A DNA stretch of 64,000 nucleotides from Polynucleobacter kasalickyi (GCF_900176405.1 NZ_FWXJ01000007.1:62001-126000); one strand, 5' to 3'; positions 25,466 to 35,410 are shown, counted from the stretch's first letter. The notes: generated by a model not told the origin, from the letters alone. Program-made: numbers and translations.

Positions 25466-26692
25466 TTAATGAGTCACGCTATAGAGATTGCTCAAAAATA
25501 ATGCTTTATTTAGTGCAATGGTCTCACCAGGCTCTAAACCGTCTAATATTTGAACTAAATCTGCTTGAAGAATCCCAATTCGAACCAACCTTCTCCTAAA
25601 ATCAGTACCATTAGTCGTTGTCCAAACGGAACGCAGACCATTGTTTTCGCGAACCAAGGCTTGCAAGGGGACAGCTGGCCAAGTTTCTGGCTTGGATAAC
25701 TCAATGGTGAATCCAGCTAGCATTTGGGGTTTTAACTCATGATCCTTATCATCCAATGCAGCATAAATGGTGAGTCTTCTGGTGACTGGGTCTACCGAAT
25801 CAGCTACATAAACAATTTTCCCTGGGAATAACCGATCTTTGTAGGCTTGTACATTCACAATGACGTTTTGACCAATGCGATAAAACGGCACTTCAGATTC
25901 TGGCACATTTGCAACCATCCAAAGTTTATTAATATCGGATATTACAAATGGTGCTGGAGCGATACCAGGCTGAACTAATTGACCAGGTGCGGCATTTTTA
26001 GTAATAACTCGGCCATTAATTGGGCTACGAACATTCAGTTCAACATCAACTTTTCTGGTTTTAACAATTTCTTCTATTTCGGCGTCATTAAAACCAAATA
26101 GATACATAGTTTTTTTCGCAGCGGTGAAGTTTGCCTCGGCAGTTTGTTGATCAGAGATATTTTGCTCTAATTCTTTAAGAGAAATACTCTTAAATTCGTA
26201 CAGTTCTTTTGCTCTTTTAAGAGTTTCATTGGACGTTTTTAAAATCCCTACCGTTGACAGAAGATTTGCAGATGCTTGCGCAGCATCCGGTGATACTACC
26301 GTGTATAAAATTTGACCTTTTTTAACATCTTCGCTGGCGTTTGCTAAAACACGATTAATTCTGCCTTGATAGGGAGAGTAAATATCTGCAGTTTTATTTC
26401 TATCAAAATCAATAATCCCAACCGCTTCTCTACGCTCTTGAAAATCATAGGTTTTTACTGACCCCCACTTAATTTGTTTGGCTTGTTCTGCAGTAATAAT
26501 GACCGTATTTTCGGGGGATGGGGCTGGAGTTTCTACAGAATCTTTTTTAGTAAAGTTACTAAAAGTAAACACCAAGATCAAGATTAACACTCCAGCAGCA
26601 AACATCACTTTTTTGTTTGCTTTTAATTTGGAGAACAATTCAGCTCGATTGAATTGCTTTGGATCCGGTATTTTATTCTTTAATTCAGTCAT
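25466..26692 (-). CDS. RND efflux periplasmic adaptor (CzcB-like membrane-fusion protein)
   Basis: A 408-residue adaptor that links the RND permease to the outer-membrane channel. One N-terminal transmembrane anchor (about residues 31-48, VMFAAGVLILILVFTF) is followed by a barrel-sandwich (YSPYQGRINRVLANASEDVKKGQ), an alpha-hairpin with NETLKRAKELYEFKSISLKELEQ, and the second half of the lipoyl-like fold (VRSPINGRVITKNAAPGQLVQ). The order and spacing match CzcB. It is the first gene of the operon, 20 bases ahead of the permease. Its promoter should be in 26693-26868, where GATGATA occurs twice 16 bases apart (26781 and 26797). Confidence 0.88.
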   Translation of the reverse strand: MTELKNKIPDPKQFNRAELFSKLKANKKVMFAAGVLILILVFTFSNFTKKDSVETPAPSPENTVIITAEQAKQIKWGSVKTYDFQERREAVGIIDFDRNKTADIYSPYQGRINRVLANASEDVKKGQILYTVVSPDAAQASANLLSTVGILKTSNETLKRAKELYEFKSISLKELEQNISDQQTAEANFTAAKKTMYLFGFNDAEIEEIVKTRKVDVELNVRSPINGRVITKNAAPGQLVQPGIAPAPFVISDINKLWMVANVPESEVPFYRIGQNVIVNVQAYKDRLFPGKIVYVADSVDPVTRRLTIYAALDDKDHELKPQMLAGFTIELSKPETWPAVPLQALVRENNGLRSVWTTTNGTDFRRRLVRIGILQADLVQILDGLEPGETIALNKALFLSNLYSVTH

Positions 26693-26868
26693 TTCAGTAC
26701 CAATTAATCTTGTGTGTTTGTTTTGTTATGTGAATTGAGAAATTATCGCAGAACCCATAAATAGTTATTTACAGATAACAGATGATATCTTAATTTGATG
26801 ATAACTTTAATAAATTGTACTTCGTTCAATTATCAAGAAAAATGGACTTGAAGTTATACAATGACTAA

Positions 26869-27369
26869 ATGAATGTTAAGAAATACTTTATTGTTCTTTT
26901 TGGTAGCTTCATAACCATTAGCATGGTGTTCTATCTCGTCAATTTGACCGATAATCACATATGGTTAGCTTCATTGGCTAGTTCAACCGCTTTACTCTTT
27001 ACAGCCTCAAATCATTCGGTTGCGCAACCAAGGGCTCTTATTTTGGGGCACTTAATCTGTGCCTTGATTGGAATCCTCTTATATGATTTTTTTGGTGATC
27101 ATTGGTGGGTTTTATCAATGTCATTATCACTTGGAATCTTCCTGATGCTCTTAAGCCGAACCTTTCATCCACCTGCTGCGGCAAATACCGTAATAATGAT
27201 TCATGTTCATGCGAGTTTTATGATTCTCATTTCGACCATTTTGCTGGGTACGGTCAGCTTAGTGATACTGACTGCCATTATTACCAGAGTCATGAAAAGT
27301 AAAACCCCCTATCCAACTTACTGGTTTGCACCCTCTCCAAAAGCTCGCGATTGCGGAATTAAACATTAA
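26869..27369 (+). CDS. HPP family integral membrane protein
   Basis: A 166-residue protein with four hydrophobic segments and the signature FHPPAAANT (around residue 101-109) that defines the HPP family. Plant HPP proteins have been linked to nitrite transport in plastids; bacterial members are mostly uncharacterised. It lies in the inner membrane. Divergent from the RND operon and 59 bases before a flavin reductase gene on the same strand. There is no clear Shine-Dalgarno ahead of ATG 26869. Confidence 0.85.
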   Translation: MNVKKYFIVLFGSFITISMVFYLVNLTDNHIWLASLASSTALLFTASNHSVAQPRALILGHLICALIGILLYDFFGDHWWVLSMSLSLGIFLMLLSRTFHPPAAANTVIMIHVHASFMILISTILLGTVSLVILTAIITRVMKSKTPYPTYWFAPSPKARDCGIKH

Positions 27370-27428
27370 GAACCTATAAAATAATAGTTACTCGTTACTT
27401 AAATACATGGATACACAAGGAGACCAGG

Positions 27429-28049
27429 TTGCAAGATTCATTTTATTTTTATGAACCACAAAAAGGTCATGGTTTGCCACATGATCCATTTAAAGCAATT
27501 GTTGGTCCTAGGCCCATCGGTTGGATCGGTAGTAAAAGCATAGATGGCATTAATAATTTGGCTCCCTATAGCTTTTTCAATGCAGTAAATTCCGACCCAC
27601 CAATGATTGGTTTTACCAGTACTGGATATAAAGATTCCGTTAGGAATATTGAACAAACGGGTGAATTCACCTGGAATCTCGTCACAAAGCCACTCGTAGA
27701 AGCCATGAATATGAGTTGTGCTAGTGTACCTCCAAGTGTCGATGAATTCGAATTAGCCCAATTAACCCCGGCCCCATCAAAACTCATTCATTCCCCCAGA
27801 GTTCTAGCAAGCCCAGTGTCCTTTGAGTGTAAATTATCTGAAATCATTCAGTTAAAAGACCCTCATCAAAGCCCTTTAGAGTCATGGTTTGTGATTGGGC
27901 ATGTTGTTGCAGTCCACATTCTACAAAGTGCACTAAAAGATGGTATCTATGACACAGCTAGTATGCAGCATGTAATGCGTGGTGGCGGACCTGCTGATTA
28001 TTTTACTGTCGGCCCTGAACAGCTATTCAAACTTTATCGACCTAAGTAG
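27429..28049 (+). CDS. Flavin reductase-like FMN-binding protein
   Basis: A 206-residue protein of the flavin reductase/FMN-binding split-barrel family. The segments VGPRPIGWIGSKS, NLAPYSFFNAVNSDPPMIGF and EFTWNLVT are typical flavin-binding parts. Such proteins reduce FMN or FAD with NAD(P)H or bind FMN as stand-alone oxidoreductases, and the partner is unknown here. The start is TTG at 27429 with AAGGAG 6 bases upstream, a strong site, and the family alignment begins right there. A bidirectional terminator follows. Confidence 0.87.
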   Translation: MQDSFYFYEPQKGHGLPHDPFKAIVGPRPIGWIGSKSIDGINNLAPYSFFNAVNSDPPMIGFTSTGYKDSVRNIEQTGEFTWNLVTKPLVEAMNMSCASVPPSVDEFELAQLTPAPSKLIHSPRVLASPVSFECKLSEIIQLKDPHQSPLESWFVIGHVVAVHILQSALKDGIYDTASMQHVMRGGGPADYFTVGPEQLFKLYRPK

Positions 28050-28070
28050 AACAGTCAAATCAAAGAGATA

Positions 28071-28102
28071 AAAAAGGACTATTTATAAAAATAGTCCTTT
28101 TT
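28071..28102. terminator. Bidirectional intrinsic terminator
   Basis: AAAAAGGACTATTT pairs with AAATAGTCCTTTTT around a 4-base loop. A-tract and T-tract on either side make it work in both directions between the flavin reductase gene (+) and the Tim44-like gene (-). Confidence 0.88.
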
Positions 28103-28125
28103 CAAAAAACATTTTTCGTCAGTTA

Positions 28126-29112
28126 TTAATGGATTTGTTGAATCCCACATAATAACCAACCAGTATTACCTTCCGCTGGTTTAACCCAATTCCAAACCTC
28201 TTCAAACTCAGTAACTGGTCCATCTTTTTCCTCACGGAGGGAACCAGAGAACCTAGTACTTGCCAAAAATTCCTTACCATCTTCTTCAAGGGCAACTAAA
28301 TCGGCAGCAAGTGTTAAAACTTGAGTAAAACTAAGTGCACTACTTCTATTCAACATGTCTTGTCTCAACAAATTAAACATATCTGGGGTTGTGTACTCCC
28401 TTAATTTATCAAGATTTTGCTGATCTGAAGCTTCTTGTAACTGAATAAATAATGATTTAGCATTTTGTAAAAAAGAATCCTTTTCAGAAAGATGCGTTGG
28501 AGCTGCGTCTAACTGGCTAGAGTTCCCATTGACAAGATAAGGTTGGCTTGCAGTGTTATTTAGTATTGGTTCTTGATTAACTCTTTGATTTGGAGAGTTC
28601 CAATTACTACTAAAGTTTGGTTCAACATTGGCACGATTAAAGGAGCCGGCAGGTGCGGAAGCAAACATCGAGTTTGATTTTGGACCGAATTTACGAATCA
28701 AAAACATAATTAATATGCCAACTAAAGCAAGCATTAATATGCCGGAGAACATTGAAGCTAAACCTTCTCCCATCCCACCCATGCCCATGTGCGAGAAAAG
28801 ATAACTCAAACCAATACCAGCAGCTACACCACCTAAAATACCACCAAGACCTCCGAAACGACTAGGTTGTCTAACTGGAGCAGTGGGAGCAGCAGGAGCA
28901 CTCGTTGGATTTACAGTAGAAGTTGGCTTCTCTCCCACAGGAGCTGCCGTAGGCTTTGGAGGTAAGCTATTCTGATTTTTAGTCACAGAACTCGACTGCC
29001 TACCCATGCTAGCTCCACCACCTAATCTTTTTGCATAAGCAAAATTACAGGTTAGCAAGGCTACAGCTAAAAAACTAATAACTAGTTTATTGATCAACTT
29101 AAAATTCAACAT
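28126..29112 (-). CDS. Tim44-like domain membrane protein
   Basis: A 328-residue protein. A signal or anchor (NKLVISFLAVALLTCNFAYA) is followed by a low-complexity region rich in proline, alanine and threonine (residues about 35-90), and a glycine-rich hydrophobic segment (GGILGGVAAGIGLSYLF, then MLALVGILIMFLI) that probably spans the membrane. The C-terminal 110 residues match the Tim44-like domain (NAKSLFIQLQEASDQQNLDKLREYTTPDMF). Bacterial Tim44-like proteins are conserved in proteobacteria but their role is unsettled. It is monocistronic between a terminator and an alpha/beta hydrolase gene. Confidence 0.87.
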   Translation of the reverse strand: MLNFKLINKLVISFLAVALLTCNFAYAKRLGGGASMGRQSSSVTKNQNSLPPKPTAAPVGEKPTSTVNPTSAPAAPTAPVRQPSRFGGLGGILGGVAAGIGLSYLFSHMGMGGMGEGLASMFSGILMLALVGILIMFLIRKFGPKSNSMFASAPAGSFNRANVEPNFSSNWNSPNQRVNQEPILNNTASQPYLVNGNSSQLDAAPTHLSEKDSFLQNAKSLFIQLQEASDQQNLDKLREYTTPDMFNLLRQDMLNRSSALSFTQVLTLAADLVALEEDGKEFLASTRFSGSLREEKDGPVTEFEEVWNWVKPAEGNTGWLLCGIQQIH

Positions 29113-29213
29113 TCATTTGTACCCATTGTGTATAAGATAAATACTATTAAATACTAATTTAGGGGTTTTGTCATTGGCTCTGAAAATACCCCTATTAATC
29201 AAATACAATTTAC

Positions 29214-30233
29214 TTATTCACCAGTGTAAATTGGTTTAGGCATCGTATAAAAGCTATCCAAAATATGGTAGGGAATCATGACATTTTTCTCTTGGAAACT
29301 GGCATGGGCGATTCCGTGCATTACACTAAAGTGCTTGTCAGGATGAGGCAGTTGGGCAAAGAAATCAATCAAATCACCAAAACTTGCAATACCATCATAC
29401 TGCCCGCGCATCATTAAGACCGGTAAATTTAGTTTTAATGGATCTATCAGGGGTAAATTAGCTGACATATCCAAATAGGTACCTGTAGGCATCGTATCAT
29501 CTAAATCAGTAACGGCTTTAGCGAAAGCATCCACCACCGCTTGATCTGCCGTACCTGCGTGATCTCTGGTAAACACACTTCTGATCATCGCTTGATCAAC
29601 AGGTCGGCGATTTGCATTTTGCCATTGACCAATACGCTTCTTTCTCTCTGTAAGAGTTGGACTGTCTTTACCCGTCCAAACGAAAGCATCCAATGCAATT
29701 CGAGAAATCTTACCAGGATTATTTTGGGCAAACATGGCTAACTTCAGTGAGCCTGAGCTAATACCGTATCCAAATATTTGTTTGGATTTTGTTTCCTGCA
29801 AAATAGCATCCACAACGACCTGAAGATCATCAGCACCATTTTTGACATTAAAGTTAATATTTCTAGATTTATCGGACCTTCCATACCCTTCATTATCAAT
29901 ACACCAAGTGTCGTAACCCAAACCAGCAAAGTAGTCCATTGCAGAATATTCGGGTTTTCCTGGGATATATAAATCAAAAGTTGGCGTACCCGCCATTGAA
30001 GAACCATGAACAAATAAGATGATGCCACGTGTGACTTTATTTGGTTTCTTTCTCCAGAGGTGTAATTTTATATTAACGCCATCAACTGATTTATTGACCC
30101 AGTAGGACTTACCTACCACAAGCCCTTTGTTACCACTAGCATTGGTTTGGGCTTGAAGAGTTTGACCAGTAACTAAAGCTCCACCTATAACGGCGGATGA
30201 TGCTAGCAATAATTGACGACGAGTTGACTCCAT
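29214..30233 (-). CDS. Exported alpha/beta hydrolase
   Basis: A 339-residue alpha/beta-fold hydrolase. The N-terminus has a twin-arginine-like signal (STRRQLLLASSAVIGG), suggesting export. Oxyanion region LFVHGSSMAG, nucleophile elbow GISSG with S159, acid in RGQYDGIAS and histidine in GIAHASF make up a full triad. The segment NEGYGRSDKSRN resembles haloalkane dehalogenase or epoxide-hydrolase relatives. Substrate unknown. It stands alone and is divergent from a Bug receptor/dehydrogenase pair. Confidence 0.85.
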   Translation of the reverse strand: MESTRRQLLLASSAVIGGALVTGQTLQAQTNASGNKGLVVGKSYWVNKSVDGVNIKLHLWRKKPNKVTRGIILFVHGSSMAGTPTFDLYIPGKPEYSAMDYFAGLGYDTWCIDNEGYGRSDKSRNINFNVKNGADDLQVVVDAILQETKSKQIFGYGISSGSLKLAMFAQNNPGKISRIALDAFVWTGKDSPTLTERKKRIGQWQNANRRPVDQAMIRSVFTRDHAGTADQAVVDAFAKAVTDLDDTMPTGTYLDMSANLPLIDPLKLNLPVLMMRGQYDGIASFGDLIDFFAQLPHPDKHFSVMHGIAHASFQEKNVMIPYHILDSFYTMPKPIYTGE

Positions 30234-30375
30234 AAAACTGCTCTCCTAAATTATAAAAATATTGAAATTTGATAATAAACTGAAATGTTTCTAAAACAGA
30301 TACTACACAATAAATTTTCGAACATCTTAATGGTTAAAATATTAACAGTTACTTTAATCTAAATTGGACATAACA

Positions 30376-31359
30376 ATGCAACTATTCCGTAGGCTCTTTC
30401 TAAAAATCTTAAAGATTTGTTTTTTCGTGATTCCTATTTACTCAGCCCAAGCACAAAGTCCCTACCCAAACAAAACTGTAACCATTGTTGTTACCTATGC
30501 GCCGGGTGGATTAGGAGACATGTTAGCGAGAAAAATTGCTGAGCAATTAACTGTTAAAACCAAACAATCCTTTGTTGTTGAGAACAAACCAGGGGCAACT
30601 GGCGCTTTAGGGACTCGTTATGTTACTAAAGCTAAGCCAGATGGGTACACCCTCATTTTAGGCCAAACCGGTGAAATGGTGATTAATACCTTTGTTTCAA
30701 AGGAATTGGGTTACGACACCATGCGTGATCTGAAACCCGTTGCATTGATTGGTGAGGTTCCCCTTACATTAGTTGTACCGGCGAGCGCATCTACCAACTC
30801 AATCAATGACTTAATCAAAAAAGCAAAATCCAATCCGAATAAATTAGTATATGCCTCCTCAGGTACTGCTACACCGGGCCATCTGGCGGCAGCTGCGTTT
30901 ACACAAGCTTCTGGCATTGAAATGATTCATGCTCCTTATAAGGGAGCAGGTCCGGCGATGGCAGACGTTTTGGGTGGGCATGTCGACATGTTCTTCTCTA
31001 GCACTCCATCCGTCTTGCAATTGGTAGAAAGTAAAAAATTAAAAGCACTCGCTGTTTCATCCCCCAAAAGAACCAGCGCACTTCCCGAAGTCCATACTGT
31101 GTCTGAAGAGGGCATCAAGGATTTTAGCTTTACTTTGTGGGGTGGAGTCTTTGCTCCCAATGGCACTCCTGAGGAAATCTTGACTTTCCTCAACAAAGAA
31201 ATTAATACCATCTTAGAAGATCCTAATTTTTATAAAGAGTTAGAAAAGGATAGTGTTTTAGTTAAAGCAAACTCAAGAAAAGAATTTACTGAATTTTTAA
31301 AAACTGAATTCACTAAGTATGCAAAAACTGTAAAATCAATCGACCTTAAATCTGAGTAA
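30376..31359 (+). CDS. Bug/TctC-family periplasmic solute receptor (2 of 7)
   Basis: A 327-residue Bug receptor. The signal peptide (FRRLFLKILKICFFVIPIYSAQA) leads into SPYPNKTVTIVVTYAPGGLGDMLAR, followed by ENKPGATGALG, PDGYTLILGQTGE, HAPYKG and GVFAPNGTP. ATG 30376 is chosen over TTG 30364. It is followed after 17 bases by a decarboxylating-dehydrogenase gene, so the ligand may be the enzyme's substrate, a hydroxy-dicarboxylate such as malate, tartrate or an isopropylmalate-like acid. That link is inference from position. Confidence 0.92.
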   Translation: MQLFRRLFLKILKICFFVIPIYSAQAQSPYPNKTVTIVVTYAPGGLGDMLARKIAEQLTVKTKQSFVVENKPGATGALGTRYVTKAKPDGYTLILGQTGEMVINTFVSKELGYDTMRDLKPVALIGEVPLTLVVPASASTNSINDLIKKAKSNPNKLVYASSGTATPGHLAAAAFTQASGIEMIHAPYKGAGPAMADVLGGHVDMFFSSTPSVLQLVESKKLKALAVSSPKRTSALPEVHTVSEEGIKDFSFTLWGGVFAPNGTPEEILTFLNKEINTILEDPNFYKELEKDSVLVKANSRKEFTEFLKTEFTKYAKTVKSIDLKSE

Positions 31360-31376
31360 TCCTCAAGAAAGAAAAT

Positions 31377-32441
31377 ATGAAATTAGTTGTAATTCCAGGT
31401 GATGGCATCGGACCAGAAACAATGTCAGTAACGGTTGATGTATTGAAAGCACTTGATCAGCGCTTTGGTTTAGGTTTACAAATGGAGCATGCTATTGCTG
31501 GCAAAGAAAGTCTTGCTAAACATGGCACAACCATTGCTCCAGGTTTGCTAGATCTCGTCAAAAACTCTGACGGTCTTATGTTAGGTCCCATGTCGACCTA
31601 TGAGTTCAAGGATGAATCTAAGGGTGAAATTAATCCCTCTAAATTTTTCAGGATCAATTTAGATTTATACGCAAATATTCGTCCGGCAAAAACTTTCCCA
31701 AATGTACCCACTCGGATGGATCCATTTGACCTCGTCGTCGTTCGAGAAAATACTGAAGGTTTTTATGCTGATCGCAACGTAGAATCAGGTAATAGTGAAA
31801 TTCTTGTCACTAAAGACGTCGTCATTTCACTCCGAAGAATCACTAGACTATGTTGTGAGCGGATTGCTAAATCTGCTTTTGAACTTGCCATGACTAGAAA
31901 AAAACATGTGACGATTGTGCATAAAGCGAACGTGCTACAAATTGCAGATGGCATGTTTATTGATATCTGTCATGAGGTTGGCAAGTCTTACCCGGAAGTA
32001 ACAATCGATGACTTTATCGTGGATGCCATGATGGCTTTAGTGGCGAGAGATCCAGGCAAGTTCGATACGATCGTCACCACCAATATGTTTGGTGATATTT
32101 TGTCAGATTTAACCGCCGAACTATCCGGTAGTTTAGGTCTGGGCGGCTCATTAAATGCTGGGGATAACTTTGCGATGGGGCAAGCAGCTCATGGCTCTGC
32201 GCCTGACATTGCGGACCAAGACATTGCCAATCCATTTTCTCTCATGACTTCTGCCGCAATGCTTCTCAACTGGTATGGTGGTCGCAAACAATTGCCTCAT
32301 TATGTGCAGGCTTCTCAAGCTCTTGAGAAGGCGATTGAGGAAGCAATTGATGCTAGAGAAACCACTAAGGATATTGGTGGCACTCTGGGTACGAAGGCGA
32401 CGGGCCAAGCGATTGTCAGAAAAATACAACTAGCTGCTTAA
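31377..32441 (+). CDS. Isocitrate/isopropylmalate dehydrogenase-family enzyme
   Basis: A 354-residue NAD(P)-dependent beta-hydroxyacid oxidative decarboxylase. Family marks are GDGIGPETM at the start, RENTEGFYADR, VHKANVLQ with the catalytic lysine, and the signature NMFGDILSDLTAELSGSLGLGGSLN. The protein could act on isocitrate, 3-isopropylmalate, homoisocitrate, tartrate or malate; it is close in form to tartrate dehydrogenase-like members. Placement next to a Bug receptor argues for catabolism of an imported acid rather than leucine synthesis, whose leuB normally follows leuCD. It is co-directional with the receptor gene. Confidence 0.88.
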   Translation: MKLVVIPGDGIGPETMSVTVDVLKALDQRFGLGLQMEHAIAGKESLAKHGTTIAPGLLDLVKNSDGLMLGPMSTYEFKDESKGEINPSKFFRINLDLYANIRPAKTFPNVPTRMDPFDLVVVRENTEGFYADRNVESGNSEILVTKDVVISLRRITRLCCERIAKSAFELAMTRKKHVTIVHKANVLQIADGMFIDICHEVGKSYPEVTIDDFIVDAMMALVARDPGKFDTIVTTNMFGDILSDLTAELSGSLGLGGSLNAGDNFAMGQAAHGSAPDIADQDIANPFSLMTSAAMLLNWYGGRKQLPHYVQASQALEKAIEEAIDARETTKDIGGTLGTKATGQAIVRKIQLAA

Positions 32442-32488
32442 CTATTAGCAACCTAATTCAGCCAGTCGTATTGCACAGAGAGTCTGAA

Positions 32489-33250
32489 CTAAGCAGGCAC
32501 TTTAGTTAAATCGAAAACATCGGAATGTTCGATGTTTTCGGTAAACCAAGCGTAAATTCCAGCAGTACGAGTACCGACATGAACTGGATGTTGGTTTTCA
32601 TCTAAAACCATCGTGACATCATGACCAGGAATCAAAAGACTACCTGGTTTTTCAAGCCATTTTTCCCAAATAAGTTCAATGGAAGCGGCACTCTCCATTG
32701 GGTCTTCCGTATCGATTACTTTTCTACAAATTAATTCAGCTTTGTTTTTAGCAGAATCGCCCGTAAATAAAATATTGGTTTCACCGTTATCCAACACAAA
32801 TAGTAAATGTCCAGGCGTGTGACCTGGTACTTCAAATGCTGTAATTCCAGGGATAAACTCCTCTTGATGCTTGACCTTCTGCACTCTAGATGAAGTAGAC
32901 AACTCTTTTACATATAATTCCGGAAGTGGGTTAAATCCAGGCTCTTGTGCTGCCGCCCAATCAATTTCAACTTCACCAATCCAAACTGTTGCATTTGGGA
33001 ACAACACAAAGTTCACGGCATGATCATAATGCGCATGGGTCAATATCACATCTGTAATATCAAGTGCAGTCAGTCCATGATTTTTTAAACTCTTTTCAAG
33101 GGGTTTACGCATACCAAAGGCACCAACATCTAACAAAATCGTCCGGCCATGACCACGAATTAAACTCACAGAACTCCAACCTAAACCTCCGTGGCAAACT
33201 GAGCGACCTGGGAAGCCTTGAATCAATACATCAACTTGATAAGAACTCAT
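32489..33250 (-). CDS. MBL-fold metallohydrolase
   Basis: A 253-residue metallo-beta-lactamase-fold hydrolase. The metal motif THAHYDHA (H72, H74, D76, H77), VPGHTPGHLLF, FTGDSAKNK and LIPGHDV supply the expected ligands for two metals. The fold covers thioesters, lactones and other substrates, so function is open. It ends an operon with an Ldh-type dehydrogenase and a Bug receptor (18-base gap). A lactonase or similar hydrolytic step on the imported compound is a reasonable guess from context only. Confidence 0.88.
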   Translation of the reverse strand: MSSYQVDVLIQGFPGRSVCHGGLGWSSVSLIRGHGRTILLDVGAFGMRKPLEKSLKNHGLTALDITDVILTHAHYDHAVNFVLFPNATVWIGEVEIDWAAAQEPGFNPLPELYVKELSTSSRVQKVKHQEEFIPGITAFEVPGHTPGHLLFVLDNGETNILFTGDSAKNKAELICRKVIDTEDPMESAASIELIWEKWLEKPGSLLIPGHDVTMVLDENQHPVHVGTRTAGIYAWFTENIEHSDVFDLTKVPA

Positions 33251-33267
33251 AAAAATTTCCTTAAGAT

Positions 33268-34257
33268 TTATTCAGCCTGAATATGTGCAGCCTGGATTAA
33301 TTTACTATACATTTTTAACTCTGACTGGATTTGATTTGCAAACTCAGTTGGCGTGCTTGCCACGATTTCATTTCCGCCATCATCCACCAAACGTTTGACC
33401 GTAGTAGGCACCTTCAAAGCCTTCACGACCTCCTCGTGTAATCTTTTAATAATCAGAGGATCAGTACCAGCAGGTGCTAACAAGCCCTGAAATTGAGAAA
33501 TATTGAACCCTTTGTAGCCCAATTCGCTCATCGTTGGTACATTAGGTAAAGCTTTACTCTTATTAGCAGAAGATACGGCAAAGGCCCTTAATTTTCCAGC
33601 TTTAATGAGAGGGACAGCGGTAACTAAAGGTTCAAACGTAAAAGTAAGATGACCGCCCAACAGATCAGCAAGCATGGGAGCTGCACCTTTATATGGCACA
33701 TGCGTCATTTCTACACCAGTAGTTAAAGCCAACAACTCCCCAGCAAGATGTCCGCCACCACCAATGCCAGTCGAACCATAACTCACTTCTTTTGGTTTTT
33801 GTTTAGCCAAACTCACAATTTCTCCCACACTTTGCAAGGGGGAGTTGGTAATCACCACGACAGCATATTGGTAAGTAATTGCCGCACTAATCGGTGCAAA
33901 GTCCTTAATAGGGTCATAGTTTAACTTTTTTGGCATCACTGGGTTGACTACTAACGGACCACTTGCGGTAAACAGGAGGTTGTAGCCATCTGCAGGCATC
34001 TTGGCAACCTGTTCAGTTCCAATCACCCCATTGGCTCCCGGACGATTTTCTACGATCACCGATTGCCCCATGCTTTCCGACATGCTTTGGGCGATGAGTC
34101 TTGCAGTAATATCCGCAGCTCCACCAGCTACATAAGGCACCACCATTTTGATTGGCTTTTCTGGGTAGCCTTTTTGGGCAAAGCCGGATTCCATCATTGC
34201 TAAGCCGATTAAGCACAAAGAGAGATATTTAGAAGTTGGTCTAGATAAGAGTTTCAT
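33268..34257 (-). CDS. Bug/TctC-family periplasmic solute receptor (3 of 7)
   Basis: A 329-residue Bug receptor with signal peptide (YLSLCLIGLAMMESGFAQ), then KGYPEKPIKMVVPYVAGGAADITAR, ENRPGANGVIG, ADGYNLLFTAS, HVPYKGAAP and GLLAPAGTD. It sits between the Ldh-family gene (27-base gap) and the MBL gene, so the three are likely one operon for uptake and first oxidation of a hydroxy acid. No permease genes are adjacent. Ligand not predictable. Confidence 0.92.
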   Translation of the reverse strand: MKLLSRPTSKYLSLCLIGLAMMESGFAQKGYPEKPIKMVVPYVAGGAADITARLIAQSMSESMGQSVIVENRPGANGVIGTEQVAKMPADGYNLLFTASGPLVVNPVMPKKLNYDPIKDFAPISAAITYQYAVVVITNSPLQSVGEIVSLAKQKPKEVSYGSTGIGGGGHLAGELLALTTGVEMTHVPYKGAAPMLADLLGGHLTFTFEPLVTAVPLIKAGKLRAFAVSSANKSKALPNVPTMSELGYKGFNISQFQGLLAPAGTDPLIIKRLHEEVVKALKVPTTVKRLVDDGGNEIVASTPTEFANQIQSELKMYSKLIQAAHIQAE

Positions 34258-34284
34258 TTTTAATCTTTAATCAATTAATCAGTA

Positions 34285-35319
34285 TTACTTGTTAGCATGA
34301 GATTCAAGTAATGCGATGGTCTCGTTGCTAATTTCAATCCCATTCGCTTGTTGGCGTGCCATTTTATTCAATTCGATTGTACCTGGCACAATCACCGGCT
34401 GAGCTGGATTCGACGCTGGGCTAGCCGTTAAAATTTGTGCAAAATCATTCATACGCTCAACTAACCACTCCGTAGATCCAAGGCGTTTCGTATCTAATAA
34501 AATAAAGAAATGGCCAAGATTTTGTGGTTCATCTGGCGCATCCTGCCATGATTTAACGTGGGTCAAATAAGCTGCATTGGATAACAGTCCAGCAAATAAA
34601 TCCACCATTAACGCTAAGCCATAACCTTTATGACCACCGATTGGCAATAAGAAGCCATCTAAGGCTGCTTTGGGATCACTGGTTGGCACACCATTTGCAT
34701 CGGTTCCCCAAGTTTCAGGGATGGATTGTCCGGCTTTAAAGGCGTTTCGAATTTTTGCTCTGGCAACGACACTCATTGCCATATCGAGAAGGAATGGATT
34801 ACCCCCCGGATTCGGCACACCAAAACCGAGTGGACTATTACCTAAACGTGCGTCTGAACCACCCCAAGGAGCAATGGTCGTCGTTGCGTTACTACCAATC
34901 ATGCTGGCAAAACCCTTTTGTGCTGCCAAATAAGAATATGGGGAAATTGGTCCGAAATGATTACTGCCTCTTGCCAAGGCAATACCAATACCACACTCAG
35001 AGGCAACTTCCATCGCGGCTTCTAAAGCATGCATACCAACCAAAGGGCCTACGCCGTTATCTCCATCGATTTTTACCATCGCAGGAGCAACTCTCTCCTT
35101 AGTAACTTTCGCTTTCGGATTAATTCCATTCACGATTAGACGTTCTCCATAAGACTCAATTCGGCTGAGTCCATGGGTAGATAAGCCAAATAAATCTGCC
35201 ATGACTAGAACTTTAACTATTTGAGTTGCATCCTCGACGGATAAGCCAAGATTAGAAAAAGCTTTAATGCCTAATTCGGTAAGTTTTGCTTCGGAAATGA
35301 TTTGAGTATTGCTGGACAT
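34285..35319 (-). CDS. Ldh family (malate/L-lactate/sulfolactate) dehydrogenase
   Basis: A 344-residue NAD(P)-dependent dehydrogenase of the second malate/lactate family (YlbC, AllD, ComC group), unrelated to classical MDH. Family blocks are LFGLSTHGLSRIESY, GSNHFGPISPY with the catalytic histidine, TIAPWGGSDARLGNSPLGFGVP and GGHKGYGLALMVDLFAGLL. Members oxidise 2-hydroxy acids such as malate, ureidoglycolate or sulfolactate, or reduce imines. It is first in an operon with a Bug receptor and an MBL hydrolase. Its upstream region carries a 15-base palindrome at 35411-35425. Confidence 0.9.
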   Translation of the reverse strand: MSSNTQIISEAKLTELGIKAFSNLGLSVEDATQIVKVLVMADLFGLSTHGLSRIESYGERLIVNGINPKAKVTKERVAPAMVKIDGDNGVGPLVGMHALEAAMEVASECGIGIALARGSNHFGPISPYSYLAAQKGFASMIGSNATTTIAPWGGSDARLGNSPLGFGVPNPGGNPFLLDMAMSVVARAKIRNAFKAGQSIPETWGTDANGVPTSDPKAALDGFLLPIGGHKGYGLALMVDLFAGLLSNAAYLTHVKSWQDAPDEPQNLGHFFILLDTKRLGSTEWLVERMNDFAQILTASPASNPAQPVIVPGTIELNKMARQQANGIEISNETIALLESHANK

Positions 35320-35410
35320 GAGAGTTTTCTTTTATTTAGTCTGTGAATGAATAATTTTTTTGATGAAAAGGGATCAAAATATTTTGTATCAATTTTATCA
35401 ATGTAGTATC

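Noticed and set aside
34755..35102. 115-codon plus-strand ORF inside the Ldh gene
   Set aside because: Shadow of the conserved Ldh-family catalytic region on the minus strand.
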